From: Luidia sarsii
Taxonomy: Eukaryota; Echinodermata; Asteroidea; Paxillosida; Luidiidae
DNA length: 64,000 bases
Direction: 5' to 3'
Assembly: GCA_949987565.1 (NCBI GenBank)
Contig: OX465112.1
Coordinates: forward strand, 15,159,951-15,223,950
Shown here: one piece after another, positions 1 through 13,675 of the stretch
How positions within the stretch are numbered: the first letter of the stretch is position 1
How the letters are laid out: each line of letters opens with the position of its first letter
Translations under genes and position numbers: made by a program
The notes under the pieces: generated by a model
The model's database searches: none
The model's input: the letters and a program-made list of their open reading frames with translations, nothing else
What the model was told of the DNA's origin: nothing

Positions 1-585
1 TGTAGCCAGGACCCGCAAAATGGTATCGGATTCTGATAGTCGTGTACGTAATAATAGCATCGACAAGGCCTCCCCTGTACGAGTGTCCGCAATCCACGCC
101 AGGGATTGACTTGGTGGTGAGATGTCGCTGTGGCCGGTGATGCTAAATCTTTAGAGACCCGCAGTGTCCTCCTCACCACACGTCTGGGGGAATTCGCTGC
201 CAATCGTTCAATCTCTCCTCCCCCCACCCCCCCCCGTCCCTTTAAAATGACAACAATTAACTCCGTGGAGCCTTCACGCTGGGCTACTTCCTAAAGTTCA
301 AAAGAGTGCAATTTTTAAAGAGGGAGGAGGGGGGCGGGAAAAGTCCAGACAGATATATACACGAACAAGAGAGCAACCGCCGACTTCACCCATGACCCCT
401 TTAAAGTACTTTAGTTATTAAGTTCACCGAGATGCTATCTATATCAGTGCATCGACTGTTCTCGCGTCTTGGGTTCGAGCCTGTGAGTTTTTCAAGCGTT
501 ACCCCCGGGGCTCCTTGGAAGGGAGAGTTGTGACTGGTCTGACTGTCTTCCCTGCCAGGGTATCTTCGAAAATCTATCTGTGGCA

Positions 586-638
586 GAGGGAGGGAGGGAG
601 GGAGGGAAGGAGGGAAGGAGGGAGGGAGGGAGGGGGGC
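586..638. repeat. (GGGA)n microsatellite
   Basis: Tandem GGGA/GGAA units make a pure purine strand. The Pro/Ser-rich reading frame on the opposite strand is an artefact of the repeat. Confidence 0.9.
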
Positions 639-976
639 AAAGTGATTCGCGGTTAGGGCGTCACTGTTTCGTTGCAGGCGCTCTGACATCAACACCTTCC
701 ATCGCCACTGATATTTCAACGGGGATAATTAATCAACAGAGTTTGATCCCGTTCGTATATACCGGGCCTTGTATAGTCTGTTCCTTGTTGCACGCCGTTC
801 TTGCAGCTTGATATTGCTGCTACAGATTCTGTGCTTCGTCGCTGTTCGGTTGGACAACCAATATAAAAGGGGGAGGGAAGGGGAAAAAAATGGCTTTGTG
901 GAGCAGGAGATAAGAATACTTTGATTCTACGAAGAAGGAAAATGGATGTGAGGATTTAAGGGCAAACCTTCACCAA

Positions 977-1046
977 GGAGAGGGAGAGGGAGCGGGAGAG
1001 GGAGAGGGAGAGGGAGAGGGAGAGAGAGAGGGAGAGGGACATAGAG

Positions 1047-1087
<41 letters not shown>

Positions 1088-1232
1088 GAGGGAAAGGGAG
1101 GGGGAGAGGGAGAGGGAGATAGAGAGACAGAGAGTGAGGAGGGTGGGACACTGATAGAGAGAGGGGGAGCGAGAGAGAGAAGAGTGGGGACAAAGAGAGA
1201 GAGAGAGGGAGAGGGGGAGAGAGAGGGGGAAA
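977..1232. repeat. Compound GA / AGGGAC purine microsatellite
   Basis: About 250 bases of GAGAGG repeats surround a regular AGGGAC hexamer block (about 1046-1088). The minus-strand frames through it are Ser/Leu/Pro low complexity and are not taken as genes. Confidence 0.9.
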
Positions 1233-3593
1233 ATGAATAGAGAAAGAGTTCTAGGAGAAGGATATTGAGCGATTTCGAGAAATAGGGGCTTTTGGTGGCG
1301 TGACATCTGGAACTTTAGAGAAAGTGTCTGCACTTAAATGCAGTAGCATACCCATTATATCGCCATCCTGCGAACTCATTTCCTCCAACGTACCCGGGCT
1401 GATGTTCAGCGAGTGCCAAAAAAAAATAAAGTAAAATCGCCCATAGGTGAATATAGGAGATTTCCCTAGTGTCCCGTTTGAGCGCTGTCGTGGAGGTATA
1501 TGATTGATACAAGCTGTACAGTGGATCTCAATCCTATACGACACCAGAACGGATGGAAGGATTTACGAGGACAATACCACGACACATCTCCTGCCTTTCT
1601 CACTGAGGAAACACTGTAAATTCGTCCAAACCATTCACGTGCGACTGCCATACATGTCGTATATCTATCTCTCTTCTTCTTCTTTTTCCCCTCCCTCGGA
1701 AGGGGCATCACATTGCAAAGTAAATACAAACTCACGCTGAGCAAACAGATGAAAACATGACATGAAATTACGACGACTTGAGTTCAAGAGCGAGAGACGC
1801 TCCTATTACAAAACGCAGCCCCTCTTGAATAAAACATTTCGCCGTCGGGGGAAAAGGACAAGTGGCCCCACGAACTTTCCGATTGCATTTTGAAATGTAA
1901 TTTGAAAGTTCACACGGCCGCTCAATTGGACTATCGCATTAGAGACGCTGCTCACAAAAAGGTTATGGTTGGCGACACAAAATGGAGGCCGGACGTAAAT
2001 ACGGACGCGGGCAGCTGGGTTTTACAAAAGGCTTAACATGCCCCGATGCTCCGCCGATAAATCTGGAAATATGCTTACGGGTGAGTTTGTTTATCGTTCC
2101 TCCGTGTTTGCTTATATTTGTCTAGATCTATCGCCCGCCGGGCTAGGCAGCCTCCCTACTGCACGTCGCTTTGTAAACCTCTCTTTATCTTCTATTCTGC
2201 AGTGTCTTCTTACTAATTGAAACGCTAGCGACGATGTGGTAGCTAAGATTGCAGTACACGAATGGATGTTGTATTTATGTATCCTTTTTTTTGTCTGAGC
2301 TATGCTACTTATTGCTTCAACTCGGACTAAATAACGACTTGGTATATTGAAGGTATTATAGTTGATGGTATAGGCCTATAGTACTAATCAAAAGGTGGAT
2401 TATATTACAATAATAATTCCCGAGGTCCTCAGACTGTTCGTCTCTTTATTGGGATATGCGTCGCCTGTGTATACTCCATATACAGAGGCCGATGCCATTT
2501 GAAATGAGTTTACAGACCACTGATTCCATGGGATTCTCTAGAAATAAAGACCTTCGTGTTTCCCTCTCCACGCGTTTTCCACTGCCGGAATGTATAATCA
2601 GTGCCAGTACGAATCGACATCAAGCAACTCAGGCATTCTGTGTGCAGCTGCGTGGATCATACCACGGCCATGCGGGCATCGCGAGCACAGCCTTGCTTCA
2701 TTGTGTTATACATACCGTACCACCGTGGATATAGTTCACACATCCCACCATATGGTTTGTTATATGTAATCTCCCAGTCCTCCGAACATCCGACAATGTC
2801 GACAAATCGGCCCAAGTTCGTAGCGGTGCGATGAGGGGCACAATGAGCGCGTTGCGGATACGAGTTGGCGCTCTCGAACCGGAATTGCATGCAGATATCG
2901 AATCCACGCTAGTCATAATACAATACGAGGAATAGCCCCACCCCAACCCTCCCCCTCGCGCTTTGCCTTGACTTCGTAGCGCCACCGCGAGAGGTGGCGG
3001 TATTCAGAAGTGCCGGGCCGGCGCGGCCTACGTGCTGCCGTACGAGTTCGGTTGAAGCGTGCATGCTGAGATAACACCCAGTGTATCCCCCCGGGTACCC
3101 AAAGGGCTGAACTTGGGGAGACATCAAGTGCACGCGGGTCCTTCCGCCTCTGTCATCACGCGTGACGCGACCCGCTCGGGCAAACGGGCAGCGCACCGCC
3201 CCGCTGTCTGAGGCGCCAAGATTAGGGCAATAATCATCCCTTCTTCTTCCTCCTCCTCCTCTTCTTCTTTTGGTTGAATCGGAGGAAATGGGGAGAGAAA
3301 ATGGAAAGGGGTGGTGGAAATGCCTGGTCGGTTATGAAGTAAAAAAAAAAAGGATCGAGCTCAGAGCGAGTATTGCTGAGGCTAGCTACACGCGTGTGGT
3401 TACCGTCTCCAGATTGAACGCGGCCAAGGATATGACGATAATCAATTAGAACCGATCCTTCTCCAAGGGTATAGGCCAACCGAGGCCCCCCCCCCCTGGA
3501 TTGTCTTGGACGGAGCAGTAATGAACCGTGAACGAAACGATTAGAAAAACACCGGGAAGCACAGCTGTCCGTGACTAATGTGATCTTGGGAGA

Positions 3594-3706
3594 GGAAGGC
3601 GAGGGTGGGAGAAGGCGTAGGAGGCGGAGGCGGAGGAGGAGGAGGCGGAGGAGGAGGATGGAGGAGGAGGAAGAGGAGGAAGAGGAGGAGGGAGAGAGAG
3701 AGGGGA
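3594..3706. repeat. (GGA)n purine tract
   Basis: GGA/GGC-rich trinucleotide repeat that passes into GA repeats. Reading frames through it give poly-Arg or poly-Glu on one strand and poly-Ser or poly-Pro on the other. Confidence 0.85.
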
Positions 3707-4079
3707 AGTTCTGGTCCGTCTTGGGGGCAGCCAACGACGGGGCCGGGGCCGTAGCGAAGACGCTCGGGAGACAAGATACAGGGACAATTTACTTCCTCCC
3801 AAGAATGGGGATGGGGCCCCGCAGAAAAAAAAAGAAGAAGCGAGATCAATACGGTCCTTGCCCATCGAGAGACCCATGGGCTAGCTTTGCTTTGGATGCT
3901 GGCGGTGGGCGCAGGTCTCGGGAAAGGAGGGGATTTCGGGGAAAGGACGGTGCGAGGGCCACAGAGGTTTAATAGACTGGTTAATGCATTACAGTCACCT
4001 GGTAGATAAACAGACCGTGCGATTACAAGGCACGAAACCGCGCGGGACTGCAGAAAACAATCTCCGCCCGCGCGTCACT

Positions 4080-4103
4080 AAAAAAAAAAAAAAAAAAAAA
4101 AAA
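4080..4103. repeat. Poly(A) tract, 24 bases
   Basis: Uninterrupted A run. It could be the tail of a decayed retroposon, but no target-site duplication or body is evident. Confidence 0.8.
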
Positions 4104-4416
4104 CCTAAGCTGAGAAAAAAAAGATAAAGAAACTTACCGTGTATTAAGCATAGGCCTACCAAGAGAGAGCCGTGTTTCCACAAGTGGTCCATGATCAGGG
4201 AGGAGCGAACCTCGGGAGTTGTTTTGCCTCTAGGACCGGCGGCCTAGTCACGATGTAGCCGGGTTGCTGTGCCGTACCCTCCGGAGTCCGACCGCCTCGG
4301 ACGCGGCGATTTACCGCTGTGAACGCGCGGCCCGGTGATTGGTGCGGGAGGGGGAGCTTTGAAAGGCGAGTGTCCGAAAGAGAGTATGGTCCAGTACAGA
4401 TACAACGCGAGCGACT

Positions 4417-4556
4417 GAGCGAGAGAGAAAGAGAGAGAGAGGGAGAGAGAGTGAGAGAGATACAGAGAAAGAGAGAGAGGCAGAGAAAGATAGAGACTGA
4501 GGGAGATAGAGAGAGCGAGAGCGAGAGGGAGAGAGAGAGAGGGAGAGGGAGAAGCA
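4417..4556. repeat. (GA)n microsatellite
   Basis: Imperfect GA/GAGAGG tract with occasional T and C interruptions. It produces Arg/Glu-rich pseudo-frames. Confidence 0.9.
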
Positions 4557-4827
4557 GCGCCAGCTAGTCCGCCCAGGCCAGTCGTTCTGGCCAGTCCTTG
4601 TAGCGCCTGGCCCCAGCCAAACTCAGAGACAGCAGTGGGGGAGCTCAATTGCCCGAATGGCAACGCCGCCCGTCACCGAAGCCCGCCGCTAATATAACGG
4701 GCGGCGAACAACGCGCGGCCGTCTGTGTGCGCTGGGATTCACAGATTGAACATCAGGCGATCACGAGCCTTGTTCCACGGGGCAATTATCACGCTTGACT
4801 GGTGCAGCGACATTCGTGGAGGGAGCT

Positions 4828-4857
4828 GAGGGAGGGAGGGAGGGAGGGAGGGAGGGG
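4828..4857. repeat. (GGGA)n microsatellite
   Basis: Seven GGGA units, the same motif as the tract at 586-638. Confidence 0.85.
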
Positions 4858-7800
4858 GCAATGTGATGACCGTATCTCGTCACTGGATGATGTGCATTGC
4901 CGTCCTCCGCTCCTCTGATGAGTCCATCTCCTGGCAACTTGTCTTCCCGAGTCAGTCCGGATTCTTGCCGCACTGAGTCCGCGCTGCATCGCTCAACGTT
5001 CATACCCGCGCACCGAAGGGCCGGTAGCCGAATGCGATCACACTCCGACCACTCGAGCAGCGGGTGTTTTTTGGGGGGGCTTTTTTTTTTTTTTTTAAAG
5101 GGTCACGTGCAGCGGAACTGTGGCCGTTACGCGTGTTTTCGGCCGTAAATGAGAATTTCTAGTGGCTGGTTGGGTAGAGGGGAGGGGGAAGCAGAGACTC
5201 AAGACGGATCAGAGGGGAGATTGCCCACGAGAGGGAAGCCATTATCAGCTTCGGGCAGTCAGAGTTGCCAAGCCTCTCCTCGCTCTCTCTCACGTTCCCT
5301 GCATTTTCAAGCCAAGCTCCTTAGACAGTATAGAACTGTTACTGCTCGCACACAGGGGGGGGGTTGTCACTGGATTTCATATCATTAAACTGAGAACAAA
5401 CAAAAAATGGGAAAAAATCCCGAAAGGAATTGCACTTGGCCGTAGATGATGTGGGACCTCCGTCCAAATTGTCGAGATTTCCTGGTGAAAACGGCGGGTG
5501 GCGTTCATTTAGAAAGTCACGCATGGTCCGAATAATCCACTCAACGGCTGCCTACTGTGCCATCCGTCTCCTAATGAATGACTGTAATGACCTTCAATAA
5601 AACACTGTACGGCTGCAGTTATTTGATTAGGCGCCATACATACCGCGTAAAGTAATCATTAATCACGGTATTACCTTGGATGGGCCAGTCGATTCTCGGA
5701 TAGCCGAATCCTGACGAATCCATTGGGGTAATATCTGCTTGTCGTATAAGGCAAAGGTCGACCTCGTGCAGTCCAGGGTATAAGGTATGGTAGCCATCCT
5801 CCTGAACGGAGGAAGCAAAGGGGAAAGAATGGTCGCATTACGTTGTAAGATATCTGGGCCATGTCGCACTCTCCGCAGTGGCCAATGGCTTTCGGTTCGA
5901 TGAATCCTTCATAAGAATGGGGTTAGAGTCGCTCGGAATCCAAGAACAAAGAACCATACGTATTCTTAGGGCGTTTTAATTGTATCTAGTTTGGCCACAA
6001 CGTGGCTGTAACGTTTTAGATTAACTGGACGTGAGCAATTCCCAATATCCAGCAAAGCCCCCAAATCTTGAAAAGGAGGACCATTAACTGTAAAACATTT
6101 AACCGTTTTGTGAAAACTGATCGTTTGGATTTGGTATTATAACGCAATGTACATCAGCCACATCATTATGACGGTGCATTGTATTATATGCATCTCTGTA
6201 ATGCCCTTAGATTGCTCTATTCATGCTCGTTTGGAGACGCAGCAGTATACACAATGGCATTACTTCGTGTATCCATACATTCATATTCAGGGTAGAGTCT
6301 TGCTGGTATTGTCATTACTATGTCAGTGACTCAGACAAGGGCCCCTAGAATGACAAGAGAAACCTGAATCCAAATGCACTTGAATGAAAAATGGCAACAG
6401 ACCCACGCATCCCAGCTAAATCTGCAAAGTCAATATACAGCATTGTCCTATCTCTAGACTGCTTGCTCCGTGCACTATACCTGGTGGACAGGCCCGACCT
6501 TCGGATTCGGAATCCGGAGATGACTTTGTGCGAGGGAAAGACATAGGCCTTTATACCGCATCCACGGATCGTGCGTAACAGCGCCATAAGGGGCTTTTTT
6601 CCCCGGACATCTTATAATCTGAGCCCAAGGACAAGTTCATCAACGAGCTATGCAGGGGATGTCCGAAACCATGGCAACCCATCTGTGGTTCAGGGTTGTA
6701 GCAATCGATTCGCCCGCCCACACAACTGCGAGTGTGGTGATTTCGAAGAACAAAAAAAATGACCGCTGTTTTGGGAACCTCCTTCCCCAACACCCTTAAG
6801 TATAGCGAGGTGGTGGGGATACTGGGAGATACATGTATTCTCTAGAGGTCGTGACTGTATAGAACCAGTTTCACTCCTCGTGTACAAAAACTCGACTTGA
6901 ATTTTGCTTTGGTAAGATCAGTGCGTTTTCGTAAATGCCTGCCTGATCTGGACTATATACACAGCCCCGTATCTTTGCTGCGTGACAAAAACAGAGAACA
7001 ATGCACTGGCGTTCGCGTAAGTACATTCTTCAAGCACGGAGTTCATTATCAGTTTTAGGAACTATTTTGTTTTTTCATTGGCGCCACCGTATTAAAGTTA
7101 GCATATTATGCAAGGTAAACGAGTATCTAACTGATCCCCAAGTCAGGGTCAAGGCAAGGCAAACCCTTGTATCGGCAGTGGGACGTGGTCTAGTGCATTG
7201 CAACCTGGGCTTCGCACAGAGCATGACGTCACCGTTATGGCATCCGTGCGTGTGGATAGGATGGCGAGCCATGGTGAGCAAGCATGGCATATACCAGGCT
7301 CCATGAGCGGGCGGGACGGAGGTTCGCTTCCCATACGGGGCCAATAATCAATTACTTGCGCGCCGCTGTTCAATCTGTTATTATTTCCCCTCCTTCTCTT
7401 TCAAGGCTACCTCGGCCACACTGATTATGATCATTAGCGGCCGCAACCCGTATACGCTGTACCGTTCAGCGTTGCATGTAGCATACTATGCCTTTAGCTT
7501 ATCCGTGGCGTGTGACCGTTCAGGCGTTACACACTATAGGCTATCGCCCACGCCTGAAGACTACTGTCGGCAGAATCCTGCTAGAACCAATTTGCGGCGA
7601 CCATGACATCGGGGGCTCTGACTATAGCAACGGTGGCGGTATAAGGACAACAGTGATTTGCTCAAACCCGGCAACGACCTCTTCAACATGCAGGTCACGT
7701 CTGGCGAATCAACAGTATAATAGCCATACGCTTGCGTCACGCACAATATGAAATGGATCTATATTGAACTAAGGATGTGCCTTGTCGTCTTGCGCGGCCT

Positions 7801-10310
7801 GTTTATACAAGGACCTGTGCATTACTCGTGCGTTTAGATATCACCTTCCTTTTCGCTCTACAAATGACTAGTTAACATCGATAGGTCTTCCCGAGAAGAT
7901 TGGATAGACTGTTGCCTGACGGGTTCTAAAGGCTGTTGTGCTGTGCCCATAATACTCGCACTGCTGGATTTACTGGCACCGTCGCCGTGCTGAATCGGCT
8001 TACTGGTTGTGGGCGGCCGTCGGTAGACATTTATCAGATGATGGTCTCTTTACTGACAAGCAATGCAATCAGATTAAGATGAATTCATAAATATGAGCAT
8101 CAGGTTGGCTCACACGATCCGTCAGCCGTGCTCTATACAGCCAGCCACTCGGGAATATTCTAATTCACAGGCTTTTCCATCTTACTGCCGTCCGTCCAGG
8201 GTACTCACAATGGGGATTTCACATTGGTAATCATCAAAAATCTCGTTGTAACGTTTGGTTTTATTGGGCAACATTTTGAAGATCGCGGACGAATCAGTCT
8301 CTTGTTTACTTAAACAGACGTTTCGAAATATTAATTTCCACATTGGGAGGTTGGACGAACGACCTGAGACATTATAACAAAACGGCATGCGCCAATCACA
8401 GAGTCAATGAATGCCGGTTTTAAGGATTGGTCGAAGCGACTATGAGTTGATGGAGAAGTGAGTTGGTCGGTCGACTTTTGTGAGGCTGTTGTTGCGTTGG
8501 AAAATGGTCGGAGGTTGGTGGCTGGGTTGATGGATGTGTTGGTTGGCTCAGGGAAGGGCGTTTTGGTATAGGGCTAAAGGCTTGCTTGGATTGTCGGTGG
8601 GTAATGGGGGGGGGTATTGGTTTACAGGGTAAATCGCGGGGTACCGGTGGGCGGCTCGTATAGGTGTTGATTTCGGGAGTAGGTTTCTGCTGGCCCAGTT
8701 TTTATGGGGTTATGGGCTGCCGTGGGTAGAGTTCCCTTGGTATTATGTTAATGGGGTTCATCCGGTGGGTTCATTGCTCGCCCGTCTCATTGCTTTAGCT
8801 GTCTTTGGGTGGTGAGAGTGTGGATGCCAGTCCTGTGGCTACAGGCGATGGGCTCTTCCTTTCTCTTCGTTCATTGCCTTTGCAATTCAGAGTTCCCCTT
8901 TCTGTATTCTGGTCGAGTCCCTTCTCCAAAAGCGAGCAAAGGGGGAGGGTTAAGCAAAGGATAGACCGTACAAAACCGCAGTATCAGAGTCGTTGACAGT
9001 GTGTGCATAGTCTAGATCGCGCTGGGGTTCATGTTGACTCGTCGTCCTCATCACACGTGTCTCCAATGGCAATGGATTTGCATTCACCGCTGTCCGGAAT
9101 TCTGGTCTGCGTCGATCATATAGCCAACCGATCGAAGCAGGATGAAATGTTAATTAAGAGGGCCCGCCTTTTCCCCGCAAATCTAGCAACGACCCTGAAG
9201 TCGTCTGCAAATTAATCGATATGTCAGATTTCCACCCACAAATGTTCGGGGCAGAGCTTCCACGAGTGGTGTGGTGTGGGGGTGGGGTGGGGGGGGGGCT
9301 GCGCGCACAGCCTGAGATGTGACAGAGTTGCCCTGAGCGGGGCGGGGGGGAGAGGAGCGAGGGAAGCGAGGACAATTTGTTTGTCCTCCTCGATTTACCA
9401 TCGCATGCTTCTGGCTCTTAGCAGAAACAGCAGCACCTTTTTGGGGCCGCGGGTACAGCCTAAGACCAGCGGTGCGCGTGTCTTCAATGGCGGCCATGCA
9501 GCCCTTCACATAAAGTTGTCGAGTGAGCGTAATCTAAAGGAGAGTCTGCGCGAGCTACGGTCCTCAGGTGGCGAAAGACGATCCTAGAAAATGATTGATT
9601 ATCGTGACAAGTATCGAACTCCTTCGTGATCAGTGCTAATAGCATTGGAACTTTGAGATTTCAGTTATTTTCTTCAACTTTCGACTTGTTTACATTCTTG
9701 GACTAAACAGGAAAACAAAGTGAAGTGAAAACGTCGCTGATTCAAAATACTTACCCTTTCTCTTTGAGTTATTACACAGCATAACCATACCTCTTCTTTA
9801 AGACCCGACACATGGTGTCGTCACCGCAAGTATGCCCTCCTATAGGCCTATCCTTTCTTTTGACTGATCAATGTTGTATTCATATTCATATTCAACCCCC
9901 ATGAATACCATCACTTTACTGGATTGTTTGGTTTGGTTGTACTTTTGATTCTATTTTGGGGGAGCTCTGTTGGGTTGGTGTGACCGTCACTCTCTGGGCC
10001 AGCCACGCACTTTGTGACGTTGTCACCTCTTCTTCGATTCTGCGGCTTCGATCGGGAGCGGACGTGAATACGGCACTGCATGCACACACTCAAGCCCCTG
10101 GCTCTCAGCCGCCACTCAGCGTCCCAAGTCGTGTCCCCCGTGGACAGAATAAACAAAGCGCAGGCCGCAGGGAACAGTCTGAATTGCTTTGAATACTGTG
10201 GCCTCCCCCTCCCTCCACTGTACGCCTTTCGGAAGAATTTGTTTCCCGAGTACTGCCTGCATGGATGCAGCGGTTTTAATGTGACGGTGTCTAAAATCGT
10301 TCATAGTCTA

Positions 10311-10334
10311 ACCATGGAGCTATAGCTCCATGGT
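10311..10334. repeat. Perfect 24-bp palindrome
   Basis: ACCATGGAGCTA followed by its exact reverse complement TAGCTCCATGGT, with no spacer. The flanks (AGTCTA on the left, TCTAACCATAGT on the right) partly repeat the motif. Confidence 0.9.
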
Positions 10335-10475
10335 CTAACCATAGTCCACGATCACAGAGAACTTCTTCAAATTTTTCATCACGTTATTTCATGGTTTGCA
10401 ATTTAGAGTTTTAAGTGTGCAAAGGATGTATTTCAGGCACGATTTATGCACAGCCTTTATCCACTGAGAAGCCGT

Positions 10476-10836
10476 CAAATTTGAACTCATCGGACGCGCT
10501 AATGACGTCAGTCGCGTACAGCGCCCTCTGTTGGCGACGATGACCTAAACCGCCCGGGCAGTTACCTTTAAAGCTTCTCATTATCATTGGTTTGTTCGGA
10601 AACCAGGGATAAGGAAACACCGCGAAAAAAAAAGTCCTAAATGCCAGCAGCCCATGCAAATTTGAATCTCGGACGCGCTAATGACGTCAGTCGCGTACAG
10701 CGCCCTCTGTTGGCGACGATGTCCTAAACCGCCCGGGCAGTTACCTTTAAAGCTTCTCATTAACGTCATTCGGCTGGTTCGGGAAACAAGTATTAAGAAA
10801 ACACCACGAAAAAATCCTGAACGCCAGCAGCGCATG
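10476..10836. repeat. 181-bp tandem duplication with CRE-like and CTCF-like motifs
   Basis: Two head-to-tail copies, 10476-10656 and 10657-10836, begin CAAATTTGAA and end near GCCAGCAGC(C/G)CATG. Each holds a perfect palindromic CRE consensus TGACGTCA (10503-10510 and 10682-10689). Ten bases further on is AGCGCCCTCTGTTGG (10520-10534 and 10699-10713), which fits the reverse-complement CTCF core except for one base. The copies differ by small indels and substitutions. Confidence 0.85.
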
Positions 10837-13570
10837 CTGTACAAATAATATAGCCCAAGCAATCTCCTTTGGCGGACAATCGTAAATAACAACCTCTGAC
10901 ATTGATAATGAAAATATTAAATTGATGTACAATAATGAAAATGATTACAAAACAAACTTGCCTGCGGTAAAGGTTACGCGTCAAACAATATTACACGGAC
11001 TACGTGCAGCTGCTCATTTTCTCGGATGGACAAACGTCCTGAGGTGAGATGTTTGATCGGGCGTAATGCCATTCGCTTACTTAAAGGTAATGACACATTC
11101 GATTACTTGTTTCCAGAATTTATACAGGACACCCGTTCAGTTCTCAAGTTGGAAATGGTGAATAAAAATGAAATTCTGTGGGTAGCATGAGGATTCGGGG
11201 AAATACAATCGGTTTTGTACAGGCTTATGCCAGGTGATCTCTGAAAAGATGATCAAAAGAAATAAAATTTCGGAACAGATCGAGACTTTTTTTTCAATCT
11301 TTTGTCTAGGAGGTATTACCCAAAGTATGAGCCACCTGCTGACACTTGGTCTAGCCTGGTTTTTGAGTCAATACCGGCCTTCCATCTCAATAATCGATTC
11401 AAGACCTTTGGAGTGTTCCAACTGGAGGGTTTGTTGTTCTATATACGGGTTTGTCTTTTTATACGGGTTTGCCCTTGGTTTCTCCCTCACATCTCGCAGA
11501 TAGACTAAACATCCGCTCAATCGTCTCGCCTTTTGGTCTCGTATACGGATTCCCATGCCTTTACAGTGTCACGGCCACTTAGGAGAATGCCTCCATTTCA
11601 TCGTCAGAGAGTAATAGGAAATGGGTTAAGGAAACTGGGAGCAAGGTCGGCCGATACCGGGCACCCTAGCCCCAACCCTTACGCGCACCGTAGTCCCTTA
11701 AAAATTAAGCTGCCCCCCGCCGTATAAGTTATCTGGCCAAGGCAATTGCCATGAACCAATTCCAATCAAGGCTGACGTCTCATTTGTAAACATTAATAGA
11801 AACTTGATGACAGAAACTACATGCTGGAGAGATGATGGGAACTCCCCAATGTCTCATTGTAATTTGTTAAAGTGCACTAATGCAATATCGTTGCCCCCCG
11901 GAATTCCATGTAGTTATAATAATAGTAATAAATTATGGACGTCTTAAGGTGCAGATTGTAAAGGCGTGGAATGCAGTGTTAACGTAGGTGAACATTTTCG
12001 ATTTTTTTCCCCTTCTCCCCCCCCCCTCCAGTCGAGTTGCCGATGGCTATCAACGATAATGTTCTGGTGGTAATTGAATTGATTCTCGTCTTGTGCAACT
12101 AGGCGGACAGTTTGGCGTACCCAACGCCCAGTCAGGCTATGCCGTGGGTCGCTATACGGTGCCGTGCATGCAGCGGAGTCAAGTCGCAGATTGGGCAGAA
12201 CCCTCCTTCGGTCATTAAGTACTCCGGGAAGGAAATTTAAGATGCAGTTTCAACAACGTTAATTCATGATTTCATTTTCCATCCGATAATTTTTCTCCCA
12301 CTCCCACCTCCCTCTCCCACTCCCAGGACCAAGATTAATTTTCAGAGTCGAATATCTCAAAAGATTCGATTACCAGTCCCGGTAAACATTTTGGCTTCGT
12401 CTTCATCATATTTCATCCCCCTATAACATCCTTCCTCTCGCTCAAATGCTAATTTATTATTCGTGTCATTCCTGTTCTTTCCCCGTCCCCCTCCCTACTA
12501 CATAAATGCTGAGGTTCGGACGCAAACTCTTCGGCAAGTATTCCGTCTGCTTCGGATAGCGTATGAAAGTGTCGTCCCGTGGGTGGCTCATTCATTTGAA
12601 CGAAATGTATGCTGATGATATCGCTGCATGTTAATCCGCATCAAGTCGTCTGCTTCCTTGCTCAAATGACGCTGCAGACATCTTGGAAACTGAATTTTAA
12701 TCAGAGGCTGTCAGGAAGTAAGTCCTGGATTGTGGGCCGTGTCGTTATCAAACATGCACATGATATAGCTGTCGAGACGGTCAAACAAAGTGTTCATCGT
12801 TATCATTTTCTCGTCATTTTCTCAATTACCGCTTCCATTTCCAATGTCGTCAATACCACCCCCATCTACTTCGTCCCTAATGTGAGGAGTTGCTACGACG
12901 ACAGCAGTCGGGCAATGTAATTGCAGTAAACGTAAACCGTGGAAGGAACCGCGGCTGAGATGAGACGCATGCGGAAAGCAGAAGGAAACAAGAGCTCCCA
13001 CCTAAAGTTACTGAGCTGGAAAGTTTGCTTATCGTTCTGGCGAGTGCAGCCAGTTGTTTTTCAGCAACAGCTACTACTCTGCATTTCCGTGACGCAACCG
13101 TGGCTTCATCCGTCCAGATGTCCGTCACCAGTTGCACAAGGCGAGTCGGGTATTATACGAACGTGCGGGAAGATGTTTAAACAAATCCAAACAGTGGACG
13201 CACGTCTTGCCAGCACGAGTCCCCTACCCCCGGGGCTCCCTCCCAAAAGAAAAAGAAGCAAGAAGAAGGAGAAGACGTAGGGGTTGGAGGGAAAGTCCTA
13301 TAACTTGGCGGTGGAGATAATGCACTGCCCGGGGCTGGATCGGATTCAAATTATAGAAGAGCCAGAGGGGACAGGCAATAAGACAAAGAGTGATCGCGCT
13401 CTTAAGGAGCACTCTTCTCTCTGCTGAACTGGCACAGGCGGGGAAGAATTGCCCGGACTGTATATACCGGCCCGCCACGCGGACGCACTTGGCCCTGTCC
13501 TCCCACTCCTACCTCCTCCCCCTCTTCGTCCCTTCATGAGCCATCCCCTTCTCTCCGTCTTCCTTCTCTC
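10837..13570. other. Intergenic region, nothing recognised
   Basis: No domain, RNA gene or clear repeat array is seen. It has C-rich and T-rich runs and short open frames without family resemblance. Confidence 0.5.
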
Positions 13571-13592
13571 CGTCTTCCTCTCTCTCTCTCTT

Positions 13593-13672
<80 letters not shown>
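13571..13672. repeat. (CT)n microsatellite
   Basis: About 100 bases of CT/TTCT repeats. A CT microsatellite also lies at 19620-19815, and the two bracket the 13.7-19.6 kb interval that carries the dispersed TTTGTCAAACTGTGGC motif. Confidence 0.95.
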
Positions 13673-13673
<1 letters not shown>

Positions 13674-13675
13674 TG

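Larger units (their letters stand above)
1..10470. other. Intergenic region without a recognisable gene
   Basis: I see no conserved protein domain or convincing exon here on either strand. Open frames are short, and several of the longest come from microsatellites (simple Arg/Glu, Ser/Leu or Pro repeats). The content is low-copy sequence with several polypurine tracts (listed separately), a 24-base A run at 4080-4103, G runs, and a 24-bp perfect palindrome at 10311-10334. Distal exons or regulatory DNA of a neighbouring gene cannot be excluded. Confidence 0.6.

Noticed and set aside
956..1333. Long Ser/Leu/Pro reading frames on the minus strand
   Set aside because: They are produced entirely by the GA/GGGACA microsatellite.
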